From NCBI RefSeq assembly GCF_014337155.1, contig NZ_CP060632.1, forward strand, positions 2,673,001 to 2,737,000: 64,000 bases of DNA. The letters run 5' to 3'. This document shows positions 55,187 to 63,541 of the stretch, one piece after another; the first letter of the stretch is position 1; the number at the start of each line of letters is the position of its first letter. The notes below the pieces were generated by a model. It was given only the letters and a program-made list of their open reading frames with translations, was not told the DNA's origin and ran no database searches. The DNA is from Wujia chipingensis (GTDB lineage Bacteria; Bacillota; Clostridia; Lachnospirales; Lachnospiraceae). The position numbers and the translations under genes are program-made.

Positions 55187-55225
55187 AAAAAAATCACTGT
55201 TTTTTGAAAAAACAGTGATTTTTTT
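55187..55225. terminator. Bidirectional-looking terminator between cobD and the Fic gene
   Basis: AAAAAAATCACTGTTTTTT and its complement form a perfect hairpin with T/A tracts on both sides. On the minus strand it would stop transcription from cobD before the Fic gene. Confidence 0.85.
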
Positions 55226-55268
55226 GATTTTATAATTTCTTTTTTCACTACTTTATATAAATCTAAGT

Positions 55269-56363
55269 TTATTTTACCACATTTTTCACATGGGCCAATC
55301 TGCGAATGAATTCCTGATTCTCACTGTGGGAACGGATTCCAATGCGGAAATATGTATCATCGAGTCCCTCAAAATCACCGCACGCACGAATCAAAACACC
55401 CACTTCAAGCATCCGCTCTTTCAAGTCCGGTTCATCGTGAAATAACAGGAAATTCCCATATCCATCATACACTTCCGCCACCAGCTCACGTAGTCTCGGC
55501 ACAAGATACGCGCGTTCCGCCTGCAGATTCTCGCGTGTCTTCGCCAGATACTCTGTATCCGATAATGCCGCGATGCCTGCCATCTGTGCGGGAATCGATG
55601 TATTCCACGGCTGAAGCTTCGCACGAATCCTCGACTGCAACTCTGTATCCCCGCAAGCCAGATACCCAAGTCGAAGTCCTGCCATACAGTAAATCTTCGT
55701 GAATGCACGGAGCACTAACAACCGCGGATGTTTCGCCAGATAAGGCAGCATACTATACGAAGCTTCCTCCTCTAAAAATGGCAGGAAACATTCATCCACA
55801 CAGACATACGCCTGCATTGCTTCCGCCTTCGCAAGCACGCGCAGGATCTGTTCCCGCGTAAACAATGTTCCGGTTGGATTGTTCGGATTGCACAGGAATA
55901 CAAGGCGGATGGAATCGTCCAGCTTTGCAAGCAGACGTTGAATTACGGTTTCAGAATCAAACTGCAACCTATCCTGTCCGCTCATATCATCAACGCCCCC
56001 ATCCGCATCCTCGCATCCTGCATAACTCATCTCTCCGCCTCCCGCAGCGACAGCTTCCGCATACCCGGTAAAAGTCGGTGCAATTGCAAGTGCCTTCCCG
56101 GGAATCGTCTGTCCAAGTGCATACAGAAGCTCCGCTGCGCCGTTCCCGGGAATAATCCGGTCTGCCGGTATATTTTGTGCTTTCGCAATCGCATGACACA
56201 ACTGTTCCGCCTTGTAATCGGGATATCTGCCAGTCAATACAACACCCTCATGCGCCGCCTGAATACTTGCAAGCGGCATACCAAGTGGATTGACATTGAT
56301 AGAAAAATCATATTCGATTGGATTTCGGTAGACATCTCCACCGTGGGTATAGTTATATTCCAT
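55269..56363 (-). CDS. cobD: Threonine-phosphate decarboxylase CobD (aminotransferase fold)
   Basis: 364 residues, fold type I PLP enzyme. Motifs: FSINVNPLGMP at the N-terminus, LVFLCNPNNPTGTLF, VDECFLPF, and the PLP Lys in RAFTKIYCMAGLRLGYLA. The family contains histidinol-phosphate aminotransferase and CobD; the N-terminal YNYTHGGDVYR start and position among cobQ/cobO point to CobD, which makes (R)-1-amino-2-propanol phosphate for the nucleotide loop. This is context-supported assignment. The gene has no close terminator on its 5' side toward the second Fic gene. Confidence 0.85.
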   Translation of the reverse strand: MEYNYTHGGDVYRNPIEYDFSINVNPLGMPLASIQAAHEGVVLTGRYPDYKAEQLCHAIAKAQNIPADRIIPGNGAAELLYALGQTIPGKALAIAPTFTGYAEAVAAGGGEMSYAGCEDADGGVDDMSGQDRLQFDSETVIQRLLAKLDDSIRLVFLCNPNNPTGTLFTREQILRVLAKAEAMQAYVCVDECFLPFLEEEASYSMLPYLAKHPRLLVLRAFTKIYCMAGLRLGYLACGDTELQSRIRAKLQPWNTSIPAQMAGIAALSDTEYLAKTRENLQAERAYLVPRLRELVAEVYDGYGNFLLFHDEPDLKERMLEVGVLIRACGDFEGLDDTYFRIGIRSHSENQEFIRRLAHVKNVVK

Positions 56364-56393
56364 GTTTTATTCCTCGCATTTTTATAAAACAGA

Positions 56394-57386
56394 TTATTGC
56401 TTCACATATCTTTGATTCTTACTATTCGGTTTATCCGGTAACGTCATTCTGATAACCCCCAGTTCAATTGCCGGATTGATATAGTTTTTCCTAAGCGTTT
56501 CTTTCGACCGCAGTCCCAGCGCTTGCATAATAGCATTTGATGTATATGGGATATCATATTCCATCACATCTAATATACGTTTTACATATTCCGATGTTTC
56601 AGAGTCTGATTTGCGAATCTGTGCAATCACTTCGTCAAGGATCTGCCAAATCATTTCCAGCATAAATTCAATAAAATTATCTGAATTACCATTGACATGA
56701 CATTGTGCGATTGCGTCATAATATTCTGCCTGGTATTTTTCTATCTGACTCTCCAATGGAATATACTCAAAAACATTTCTCCAGCGATACAGGATAGCTG
56801 TATGCCACAATCTTGCCATTCTTCCATTTCCGTCTGCGAAAGGATGAATAAATACAAACTCATAATGAAATACTGCAGACAATATAAGCGGATGAACCAC
56901 ACCTTCACTTTTCTTCATCCATGTAAATAAGTCATTCATCAAATTGTCTACCATCTGTGGAGGTGGTGCCACAAAAATGCATGTATCACCGGAAAATACG
57001 CCTTCATCGCCTTTTCTGAAAACTCCGGATTCATTGACTGTTCGGTATGTCATAATTCCATGTATCTTTTTTAGATCTATTATACTGAACGGATTGATGT
57101 CTGGGATATGCTCATATGCTTCATATGCGTTTTTTACTTCCTGAATTTCCTTCTGGTCGCCAAGAACCAAATGACCATTTATAACATCCCGGACTTCTGA
57201 CAAGGACAAGGAATTCGCTTCTATCTTCAACGAAGAATGTATCGATTGGATTCTGTTATTTCTTCGCAAATGCGGTCTGGATTCCAATTCCCTGTGACTA
57301 TTGATCTTTCCTATTTTCTCAGATATCTCTGAAACAAGCTCCAACATTTTATTTGATATTGTATATGGTGGTATATAATTTTGCAT
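56394..57386 (-). CDS. Fic family protein
   Basis: 330 residues. The N-terminal helix has SSLKIEANSLSL, close to the inhibitory S-x3-E-(G/N) motif but with Ala, and the catalytic motif HPFADGNGRMARLW is complete (His, Asn, Arg, Arg). A C-terminal region suggests a winged helix (AIMQALGLRSKETLRKNYIN). The gene starts next to tandem 12-bp repeats (57401-57424). It lies 30 bases upstream of cobD on the same strand, so both Fic genes flank cobD. AT-richness is similar to the other Fic gene. Confidence 0.92.
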   Translation of the reverse strand: MQNYIPPYTISNKMLELVSEISEKIGKINSHRELESRPHLRRNNRIQSIHSSLKIEANSLSLSEVRDVINGHLVLGDQKEIQEVKNAYEAYEHIPDINPFSIIDLKKIHGIMTYRTVNESGVFRKGDEGVFSGDTCIFVAPPPQMVDNLMNDLFTWMKKSEGVVHPLILSAVFHYEFVFIHPFADGNGRMARLWHTAILYRWRNVFEYIPLESQIEKYQAEYYDAIAQCHVNGNSDNFIEFMLEMIWQILDEVIAQIRKSDSETSEYVKRILDVMEYDIPYTSNAIMQALGLRSKETLRKNYINPAIELGVIRMTLPDKPNSKNQRYVKQ

Positions 57387-57400
57387 TTAACCAACTCCAT

Positions 57401-57424
57401 CTTGCTTATTATCTTGCTTATTAT
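57401..57424. repeat. Tandem 12-bp repeat upstream of Fic
   Basis: Two exact copies of CTTGCTTATTAT, with a partial third copy (CTTACTATAT), sit in the leader just before the Fic start codon at 57386. Confidence 0.9.
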
Positions 57425-57452
57425 CTTACTATATATTTTATCCGAATTCAAT

Positions 57453-57503
57453 AAAAAAATCCCACTGACGCATTTTACAATCCTAACAAATGCACCAGTG
57501 GGA
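57453..57503 (-). terminator. Terminator after the GDT1 gene
   Basis: On the minus strand TCCCACTGGTGCATTTG...AAATGCGTCAGTGGGA (57460-57503) forms a hairpin followed by TTTTTTT (57453-57459). Confidence 0.85.
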
Positions 57504-57511
57504 ATATCATC

Positions 57512-58201
57512 TTATGCCGTTTTATTCTTTTTCTCCCGTCTTACAAAGAGGAACGCACACAAGCCTGCAAAGACAATCGTCACAACTACAAGCACCGGAA
57601 TCACCGGGATTGGAGAGACGCTTGCGCAAACAAGCTTCAGCCCCTGATACAATGTGTATACACCGAAGACGGAGAAGATTGCAAATGCAAGCATGCTAAG
57701 CAGTCCGTCCGGCGTCTTGCTCTTCAGCAGATATCCGATCAGCATACCAAGCATATCCGCAGCGAACAGTCCGAGCGAGCAGCCAATCCATACAACGAAT
57801 GCCGCACGCATGCCTTCATTTGCGCCAAATGTGATTGCGGTAAGCTGTGTCTTATCGCCAAGCTCTGCCACGAAGAATGTACAAAATACCGCAAGCGGCG
57901 CAAACTTGATCTTCGTCTTACCATCTTCTTCCTCTTCTTCATCGTCACCGGCAATCGTGGATGCGGCGAAATAAAGGAATGCGAGTGCTGCAATCATCTT
58001 GATTACCCATTCCGGCACAAACTCGCTGACAAGTCCGCCTGCCAGAACCGCAAGTCCGTTCAGTATAAGAATCGCAACACCGGTACCGAGTATAATGTCC
58101 CTTAATTTGTATTTCGAAGTAAGCGCGATCAGCATAAGCTGGGTTTTATCGCCCATCTCTGCTATAAACTCCGTGAAAAACACCTTGAAGAATAATATCA
58201 T
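57512..58201 (-). CDS. GDT1/TMEM165 family divalent cation (Mn/Ca) transporter
   Basis: 229 residues. Two repeats each have the hallmark E-x-G-D-(K/R)-(T/S): FIAEMGDKTQLMLIALTSKY and FFVAELGDKTQLTAITFGAN. Six membrane helices are arranged in two halves separated by an acidic cytoplasmic loop (DDEEEEEDGKTK). The family exports Mn2+ or Ca2+ (yeast Gdt1, TMEM165, MneA/MntX-like proteins in bacteria). It follows the CaCA antiporter by 16 bases; both are under the yybP-ykoY riboswitch, which supports a Mn2+ role. Confidence 0.92.
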   Translation of the reverse strand: MILFFKVFFTEFIAEMGDKTQLMLIALTSKYKLRDIILGTGVAILILNGLAVLAGGLVSEFVPEWVIKMIAALAFLYFAASTIAGDDEEEEEDGKTKIKFAPLAVFCTFFVAELGDKTQLTAITFGANEGMRAAFVVWIGCSLGLFAADMLGMLIGYLLKSKTPDGLLSMLAFAIFSVFGVYTLYQGLKLVCASVSPIPVIPVLVVVTIVFAGLCAFLFVRREKKNKTA

Positions 58202-58217
58202 TTGTCCGAGCTCCCCT

Positions 58218-59219
58218 TTATCTTACTATGATGTAAACCGCATATGCCGCGTAAAGCGCAACCATACACAGTCCTTCCGCTCTTCCGATTTTCTTCTTCG
58301 TTCCTGCAAAGATCCATGCACATATGGTAAATACGATCAGTACACACAGGTCAATGATATTTTCTGTAATGATGCTGATCGGGCTGATCGCCGATGCTAT
58401 ACCAAGCACCATCAATATATTAAATATATTGGAACCGATTGCATTTCCAAGTGCCATATCCACTTCATTCTTTCTGGCTGCTACGATAGATGTAACAAGC
58501 TCCGGAAGCGATGTTCCGATTGAAACGATCGTAAGCCCGATCAGTGTCTGGCTCATACCGAGATCGCTTGCGATTCTGGATGCGGCATCAACCGTCACAT
58601 CTCCGCCGACAGCAATTGCGATTGCGCCGCCAATGATAAACAGGATGCTCACAGGAACAGACACAAGCTTGATCTCCTCGTCCGATCCACCTTCGATCTC
58701 GACCTTCTTACCTTCCTTACTTGCCTTCATCGCAGTCCGGACCATGTAGATAATGTAACATGCAAAAAGCACTATAAATATCACACCATCCATATGTCCA
58801 AGCGTCATACCGGTCTTGTCGCCAAGTCCGACAATTCCAAGAAGCATCAGAAGTCCGGCACATATAAGGGATAACGGGATATCTCTCCTGATTGTTTCCC
58901 TTGCAACATTCACTGTTGCCAATATGGCACACACGCCAATGACGACCATCAGATTAAAGATATTGGACCCAACGACATTGCTGACTGCAAGCTCATTGTT
59001 GCCTGCAAGGGAAGCAGACACACTGACTGCGGTTTCCGGAAGGGATGTCCCCATCGCAACGATGGTAAGTCCGATAATAATCGACGGCACATGCAGCCGC
59101 TTCGCCACGCTGGAACTTCCCTCCACAAAGAAGTCCGCACCCTTGATAAGCAGTACAAAGCCTATCACAAGGAATACAAGCACAAGGGCAAATGGGGCAT
59201 TGTTAATGATTTTTTCCAT
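58218..59219 (-). CDS. Calcium/sodium antiporter, CaCA (YrbG) family
   Basis: 333 residues with about ten membrane helices in two inverted halves. The alpha repeats are visible: GTSLPETAVSV...GSNIFNLMVVIG and GTSLPELVTSI...GSNIFNILMVLG. A short charged cytoplasmic loop sits between halves (KEGKKVEIEGGSDEE). YrbG-type members exchange Ca2+ or other divalent ions. Upstream is a long leader with a Mn2+ riboswitch, so a Mn2+ export role is likely here. GGAGG precedes the start at 59219. Confidence 0.92.
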   Translation of the reverse strand: MEKIINNAPFALVLVFLVIGFVLLIKGADFFVEGSSSVAKRLHVPSIIIGLTIVAMGTSLPETAVSVSASLAGNNELAVSNVVGSNIFNLMVVIGVCAILATVNVARETIRRDIPLSLICAGLLMLLGIVGLGDKTGMTLGHMDGVIFIVLFACYIIYMVRTAMKASKEGKKVEIEGGSDEEIKLVSVPVSILFIIGGAIAIAVGGDVTVDAASRIASDLGMSQTLIGLTIVSIGTSLPELVTSIVAARKNEVDMALGNAIGSNIFNILMVLGIASAISPISIITENIIDLCVLIVFTICAWIFAGTKKKIGRAEGLCMVALYAAYAVYIIVR

Positions 59220-59286
59220 GGTTTCCTCCTTTTCTCGTTCAAAGCTTCCGTCAGCCGAAATCCTGCTATCATAAGTATGGATAGCT

Positions 59287-59362
59287 TAAAAAAAGACTCA
59301 TGTATATCAATCAGCTGCCTGTGTAGATTATTGCACAGACGGTTGATCAATATACATGAGTC
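59287..59362 (-). terminator. Intrinsic terminator of the riboswitch expression platform
   Basis: On the minus strand the arm starting GACTCATGTATAT pairs with ATATACATGAGTC, enclosing a second hairpin (CTGTGCAATAATCTACACAG), then TTTTTTT (59287-59294). Its 5' arm reuses the 3' side of aptamer stem P1, so ligand binding and termination are mutually exclusive. Confidence 0.85.
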
Positions 59363-59449
59363 TCATTATTTAAGATTTGCCAGATTATACTCTCAACTTA
59401 TAATCAGAATGTTGACAAACCACACTTTCGCGCTAACTACTCCCTCATG
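59355..59449 (-). ncRNA. yybP-ykoY (Mn2+) riboswitch aptamer
   Basis: On the minus strand the conserved loop GGGAGTAG follows CATGAG (P1 5' side), GTCAACA with ATTCTG lies in the middle, CTGGCAAA follows the third helix and GAGACTCATG closes P1. The order and sequences match the yybP-ykoY class, which binds Mn2+. It lies 136 bases upstream of the antiporter gene. Mn2+ binding stabilises P1 and should turn expression on. Confidence 0.85.
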
Positions 59450-59470
59450 GACTGTTCAATTACCTGATAA

Positions 59471-59499
59471 ATTTTATCAAATATAGCGGTGTGTGTCAA
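59471..59499 (-). promoter_or_regulatory. Sigma-A promoter of the Mn transport operon
   Basis: TTGACA (59494-59499) and TAAAAT (59471-59476) are separated by 17 bases on the minus strand, about 20 bases upstream of the riboswitch. Confidence 0.8.
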
Positions 59500-59537
59500 C
59501 AGGGGAATCCGGAAGAAATGCTTCTCATAACCGAAAA

Positions 59538-60686
59538 TCACTGCGTAAACATCACTTCAAAAACCGTTCCTCCCGATGGGTTTGGTCGGACAGTAATACT
59601 TCCGTCATGTACTCTCACGATTTCATAAACAAGTGCAAGTCCAAGCCCGACACCTCCAAGCGCGCGGCTTCTGGATTTATCCACTCGAAAGAACGGCTCA
59701 AAGACACGCTCCCGAAGCTCCTCCGGGATTCCGTTCCCCGTATCGGCTACCGACAGGCAAACGCACTTTTCCTTCCGGAATGCACTTACTGTGACCTGTC
59801 CGCCCGGATGATTATATTTGATTGCGTTCTCAACAAGATTATATACCAGCCTATAGATAAGAATATCGCTTCCAACTATCGTTATATCCTCGCAGTTCCC
59901 GGTCAGTTCTACATGCTTCTCCCTGGCAAGCGGTTCTAAGTCTGCCAATACCTCATCCACAAGAGCGTCGACCATAATTGTCTCATCCCGTCCAACTGTC
60001 TGAAGCTCACTCATGTCGAGAAGCGTCTTCACCATCTTGCTGAGTCTGTCGTTTTGTTCCGTAACCATCTTGATTGTCTGTACGGTGTCGGCATCGCTGC
60101 CCGGATGCTGCCCGGAATTATAGGAATCGAGCTGCACCTGCATTAAAGCTAACGGGGTTCTCAGCTCGTGTGCTGCATTTGCGGTAAATTGCCTCTGTAC
60201 CTCAAATGCATCCGAGAGACGTCCGAGCATCTTGTTGTAGGAGACACTCAGCTGGTTCAGTTCTTTCACCTTATTTTCTTCGAGTCTTGAATCAGCCAGA
60301 TTCTGCGCCTGCACCTCTTCGATCTTATCCGAGAACTCACGAATCGGCCGGAGCGCATGTCCGCTTATAAAATAGGTAGCCACTCCGCCAAGCAGCGCCA
60401 GCACCGCCGAGATTATCAGACTGTTTTTCCTGTAGTCGGTCTTGTTATTATATACCTGGACGGAAAAATCATTCGCAAACTCATCCCAATTATCTTCCGG
60501 AATACTGATATAGATTTCATCTGCATCATCCGCCTTCTCATCTCCCCTGGCATCGACAGTCTCCTTCAGGGAGTCAATATAATACACACCGTTTTTATAG
60601 ACAAGCATAGTCAAACAGCCACATATAACTGCGATATATATGGTAATTATACAGGTCAGTCTCCACTGCAGTGACATCTTTTTCAT
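59538..60686 (-). CDS. Sensor histidine kinase
   Basis: 382 residues. Two transmembrane helices (about 10-28 and 90-110) bracket a short extracytoplasmic sensor segment. A HAMP domain follows, then the H-box AHELRTPLALMQVQLD with the phosphoacceptor His, and the ATPase domain (NLVENAIKYNHPG, DTGNGIPEELR, GGVGLGLALVYEIV). It is an orthodox membrane kinase of the OmpR-partner type. Its start overlaps the regulator stop by four bases (ATGA). Confidence 0.95.
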   Translation of the reverse strand: MKKMSLQWRLTCIITIYIAVICGCLTMLVYKNGVYYIDSLKETVDARGDEKADDADEIYISIPEDNWDEFANDFSVQVYNNKTDYRKNSLIISAVLALLGGVATYFISGHALRPIREFSDKIEEVQAQNLADSRLEENKVKELNQLSVSYNKMLGRLSDAFEVQRQFTANAAHELRTPLALMQVQLDSYNSGQHPGSDADTVQTIKMVTEQNDRLSKMVKTLLDMSELQTVGRDETIMVDALVDEVLADLEPLAREKHVELTGNCEDITIVGSDILIYRLVYNLVENAIKYNHPGGQVTVSAFRKEKCVCLSVADTGNGIPEELRERVFEPFFRVDKSRSRALGGVGLGLALVYEIVRVHDGSITVRPNPSGGTVFEVMFTQ

Positions 60687-61363
60687 TGATTGGACTCCTC
60701 TCGTAGTTTATATCCCTCGCCCACCTTGTTCAGGATCGGATCATATCCAAGCACCGCCTTGAGCTTTCTCCGGAGTGAAGACATATGTACCCGGATGGCT
60801 CCGCTGAAACTGTCCACAGATGCATCCCATACATGCTCCATCAGTTCCTCCTGGCTCACCGGTCTGCCCAGGTTGAGCAGCAGATATTCCAAAATTCCAT
60901 TCTCTTTTCTTGTCAAAGGAACGATCTGCCCTTTGGCGTATGCTTCGCGCCGGATCGTATCGAACTTTATCCCGCCACATTCCAGACATACATCCTTCTG
61001 CACAAATTTCCTTCTTGTCAGGCTTCTGATACGTGCCTCAAGTTCCTGCAGATGAAACGGTTTTTCCATATAGTCATTTGCCCCCGCATCCAGCCCTTCA
61101 ACCTTATCCGCGATCTGTCCTCTGGCGGATAATATAAGCACCTTCGTCTCCTCGTTGCTCTGTCTTAGTTCGCGCAGAATCTCCATCCCATCCATACCAG
61201 GCAGGTTCAGATCCAGCACGATCAAATCATAATTCTCTGCCAGAATGCATTCAAGCGCCGTTTCTCCATCATAACAGGTATCCACCTCATACCCGGCATC
61301 ATACAGGCTTTTCGCAACTGTATCGCATAGTTGTTTCTCATCTTCCACTATTAATAATCTCAA
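60683..61363 (-). CDS. OmpR-family response regulator
   Basis: About 226 residues. The receiver domain has the acidic pair EDE near residue 7, the acceptor Asp in YDLIVLDLNLPGMDG and the Lys in MEKPF, and the C-terminal winged helix ends GYDPILNKVGEGYKLREE. The start is TTG at 61363, chosen for GGGAG upstream and conserved LRLLIVEDE. It is transcribed divergently from the CD1871A gene, with the kinase gene downstream. The shared intergenic region carries a sigma-A promoter at 61404-61432 and 11-bp spaced repeats. Confidence 0.95.
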   Translation of the reverse strand: MRLLIVEDEKQLCDTVAKSLYDAGYEVDTCYDGETALECILAENYDLIVLDLNLPGMDGMEILRELRQSNEETKVLILSARGQIADKVEGLDAGANDYMEKPFHLQELEARIRSLTRRKFVQKDVCLECGGIKFDTIRREAYAKGQIVPLTRKENGILEYLLLNLGRPVSQEELMEHVWDASVDSFSGAIRVHMSSLRRKLKAVLGYDPILNKVGEGYKLREESNQ

Positions 61364-61380
61364 AATATTTCTCCCATTTC

Positions 61381-61397
61381 TTAACAATAATTTTACA
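61381..61397 (+). promoter_or_regulatory. Possible response-regulator binding repeats
   Basis: TTAACA (61381-61386) and TTTACA (61392-61397) are direct repeats with an 11-base period, the spacing expected of OmpR-family tandem binding. They lie upstream of TATAAT at 61408-61413 for the plus-strand genes. Inference only. Confidence 0.35.
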
Positions 61398-61403
61398 ACT
61401 GCT

Positions 61404-61432
61404 ATTGTATAATACCGAAGTCAGCTGGTCAA
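61404..61432 (-). promoter_or_regulatory. Sigma-A promoter of the two-component operon
   Basis: TTGACC (61427-61432) and TACAAT (61404-61409), 17 bases apart on the minus strand. Confidence 0.65.
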
Positions 61433-61464
61433 CAAATACAACAAACGAAAGGAGCAATTATATC

Positions 61465-61605
61465 TTGAAGCGCAGAAAAATATCCCAAATTGTTTTGCTC
61501 ATCACAGGTATCGCCATGATCAGCTATGGTGCAGTCAGAGGAGAAGCTGCCACCGTGCTGGGCAAAGCTATAAAATTATGTCTGGAGTGTGTCGGAATTG
61601 GATAA
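61465..61605 (+). CDS. CD1871A-family CXXC-motif membrane peptide
   Basis: 46 residues from the TTG start at 61465 (AAAGGAG is about 9 bases upstream; the longer frame from 61405 has none). A basic start (KRRK), one transmembrane helix (ISQIVLLITGIAMISYGAV) and a C-terminal CLECVGIG with the CxxC pair. The family is named after C. difficile CD1871A; function is unknown. It overlaps the next gene by 17 bases. Confidence 0.85.
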   Translation: MKRRKISQIVLLITGIAMISYGAVRGEAATVLGKAIKLCLECVGIG

Positions 61606-62512
61606 GAAAAAGAAATCACTATCACAAAAAACTGCCCGGATACGCGGATGGATACAGGCAGCCGCCACGCTGCTTACCAATATCCATATTCCTAATCTGT
61701 TTAAGGGCAAAATATACCAGGGCAAAGCAAAAACAGTCTGTGTGCCGGGATTAAACTGTTATTCCTGTCCCGCCGCAACAGGTGCCTGCCCGATCGGCGC
61801 CTTTCAGGCAGTGGTCGGATCGTCCAAATTTAAATTCACCTATTACATAACCGGGTTTTTTATTCTGCTCGGTGTGTTACTCGGAAGATTCATATGCGGA
61901 TTCCTGTGTCCGTTTGGATGGTTTCAGGATTTACTTCATAAAATCCCCGGGAAGAAATTCTCCACAGCCAGACTGAAACCGCTGAGATACCTCAAATATA
62001 TCATCCTCGTTGTTTTCGTTATACTTCTGCCGATGCTTATGACGAACTCAATCGGAATGGGTGACCCATTCTTCTGCAAGTATATTTGTCCGCAAGGTGT
62101 CTTAGAGGGAGCCATCCCGCTGTCGATTGGAAACCCGGCTATACGATCTGCATTGGGAAAGCTGTTTTCCTTTAAATGCCTGATCTTAATTACAGTTATA
62201 GTGCTGAGTATTTTGTTCTACAGGCCCTTCTGTAAATGGATCTGTCCGCTTGGAGCAATCTACTCCCTGTTTAACAAGGTGAGCCTTCTAAGCATCCGGG
62301 TGGATGGAAGTAAATGTGTGGGCTGTAATCAATGTGTGAAGGCATGTAAAATGGATGTTGACGTGTGCAAGACACCAAACCATCCGGAATGCATCCGGTG
62401 CGGTGCCTGCATAAAGGCTTGTCCAAAAGACGCAATCCATTACCAGTTTCTAGGCGGTGCCTGTCAGCAAAAGGAGGACAGCAGGAAGCCGCAATCAACC
62501 GATAACAATTAA
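61589..62512 (+). CDS. 4Fe-4S membrane protein (NapH/CcoG-like)
   Basis: 307 residues, GTG start at 61589. Four to five membrane helices (the first about residues 85-105) with CxxxCP motifs next to them (CGFLCPFGWFQD, CKYICPQGVLEG, CKWICPLGAIYS), and two C-terminal 4Fe-4S ferredoxin clusters (CVGCNQCVKAC and CIRCGACIKAC). It resembles NapH/YccM-type membrane ferredoxin proteins that pass electrons across the membrane. It lies between the CXXC peptide and the thioredoxin-like lipoprotein, suggesting thiol-electron transfer. Confidence 0.9.
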   Translation: MSELDKKKKSLSQKTARIRGWIQAAATLLTNIHIPNLFKGKIYQGKAKTVCVPGLNCYSCPAATGACPIGAFQAVVGSSKFKFTYYITGFFILLGVLLGRFICGFLCPFGWFQDLLHKIPGKKFSTARLKPLRYLKYIILVVFVILLPMLMTNSIGMGDPFFCKYICPQGVLEGAIPLSIGNPAIRSALGKLFSFKCLILITVIVLSILFYRPFCKWICPLGAIYSLFNKVSLLSIRVDGSKCVGCNQCVKACKMDVDVCKTPNHPECIRCGACIKACPKDAIHYQFLGGACQQKEDSRKPQSTDNN

Positions 62513-62542
62513 ATTTTAATATAATTCAAAGGAGCAATAATC

Positions 62543-63451
62543 ATGAAAACGAAAAAAACTTTTATTCCTATTGTAACACTCTGTGCAGCATTATTCCTTA
62601 CGGCTTGCACCGGAAAGGGCGCTGCAACCACGGAAAAACCACAGGATTCCCAGACGGAAGCCAGTACAGAAGCCACAGGGGATTCCAGCACAACACTGGA
62701 TGATTTATATCAGCAGGAAAACCAGATCTTTGCCGATCATGAGGATGTATGGAACAAAGTGTTCGGCATGATGAACAAAAGCACTGCCGATCCAAGCGGA
62801 AATTATGCAGATTTTCTAGCCAGCACCGTTGAATCAAACAAGGATGCTTTTACAAAAGACGAATTGAACACACTTACGACTGATATTGAGACTATACGGA
62901 AGATCGAAGAACAGATCGCCGAAATCGAGAAGAAAGACACAACCTCCGAGAGTGCTGACGCAAACGACAATTCCGGATCCACATCTCCGTTTCGCAATTT
63001 CTCCGGTCAGGATTATGACGGTAATACGGTTGACGAAAGCCTGTTTTCCGGGAATGCAGTCACAGTCATCAATTTCTGGTTTACCGGCTGTAAGCCTTGT
63101 GTTGCAGAGTTATCGAAGCTTAATGAATTAAACGATGCCATCAAGTCCATGGGCGGCGAAGTGATCGGCATCAACACAGAAACCTTCGACGGAAACGAAA
63201 CTGCGATCAAAGAAGCCGCAGCAGTTCTTGAAAGCCAGGGTGCCAAATACCGCAATCTCTCCATCGACGCCTCTTCCGATGCAGGAAAATACGCTTCCGA
63301 TATTATGGCATTTCCTACAACCATACTCGTTGACAGAAACGGTAATATTGTCGGAGATCCAATGCTTGGAGGAATTGATAACCAGGACAACTATGATACT
63401 CTGATGAAACAGATCCAATCTGTAATTGATGCAGATAGCGCAAATAAATAA
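62543..63451 (+). CDS. TlpA-like thioredoxin-fold lipoprotein
   Basis: 302 residues. Signal peptide with lipobox LFLTACTG (Cys22), an acidic Thr/Ser-rich linker (about 25-55), a helical segment (about 55-140) and a C-terminal thioredoxin/TlpA domain with FWFTGCKPCVAELSKLNEL (active site CKPC) and AFPTTILVDRNGNIVGDP. It acts outside the membrane, probably reducing disulfides. Electrons may come from the 4Fe-4S membrane protein upstream (30 bases away). AAAGGAG precedes the ATG. Confidence 0.92.
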   Translation: MKTKKTFIPIVTLCAALFLTACTGKGAATTEKPQDSQTEASTEATGDSSTTLDDLYQQENQIFADHEDVWNKVFGMMNKSTADPSGNYADFLASTVESNKDAFTKDELNTLTTDIETIRKIEEQIAEIEKKDTTSESADANDNSGSTSPFRNFSGQDYDGNTVDESLFSGNAVTVINFWFTGCKPCVAELSKLNELNDAIKSMGGEVIGINTETFDGNETAIKEAAAVLESQGAKYRNLSIDASSDAGKYASDIMAFPTTILVDRNGNIVGDPMLGGIDNQDNYDTLMKQIQSVIDADSANK

Positions 63452-63456
63452 TTGAA

Positions 63457-63500
63457 TCAGGGACAGGCTGAAAGACGATTGTTTTCCAGCCTGTCCCTGA
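63457..63500. terminator. Hairpin between TlpA and GNAT genes
   Basis: Perfect 14-base arms TCAGGGACAGGCTG and CAGCCTGTCCCTGA around a 16-base loop. A weak T-rich region follows on the minus strand. Lies between convergent genes. Confidence 0.6.
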
Positions 63501-63541
63501 ATATCCATTTACATTTCCGGAAATCGCATACAGAATAATGA

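Noticed and set aside
55269..57386. Cobalamin riboswitch near cobD/cobQ/cobO
   Set aside because: No suitable leader is present in the short gaps, and no B12-box sequence was seen.
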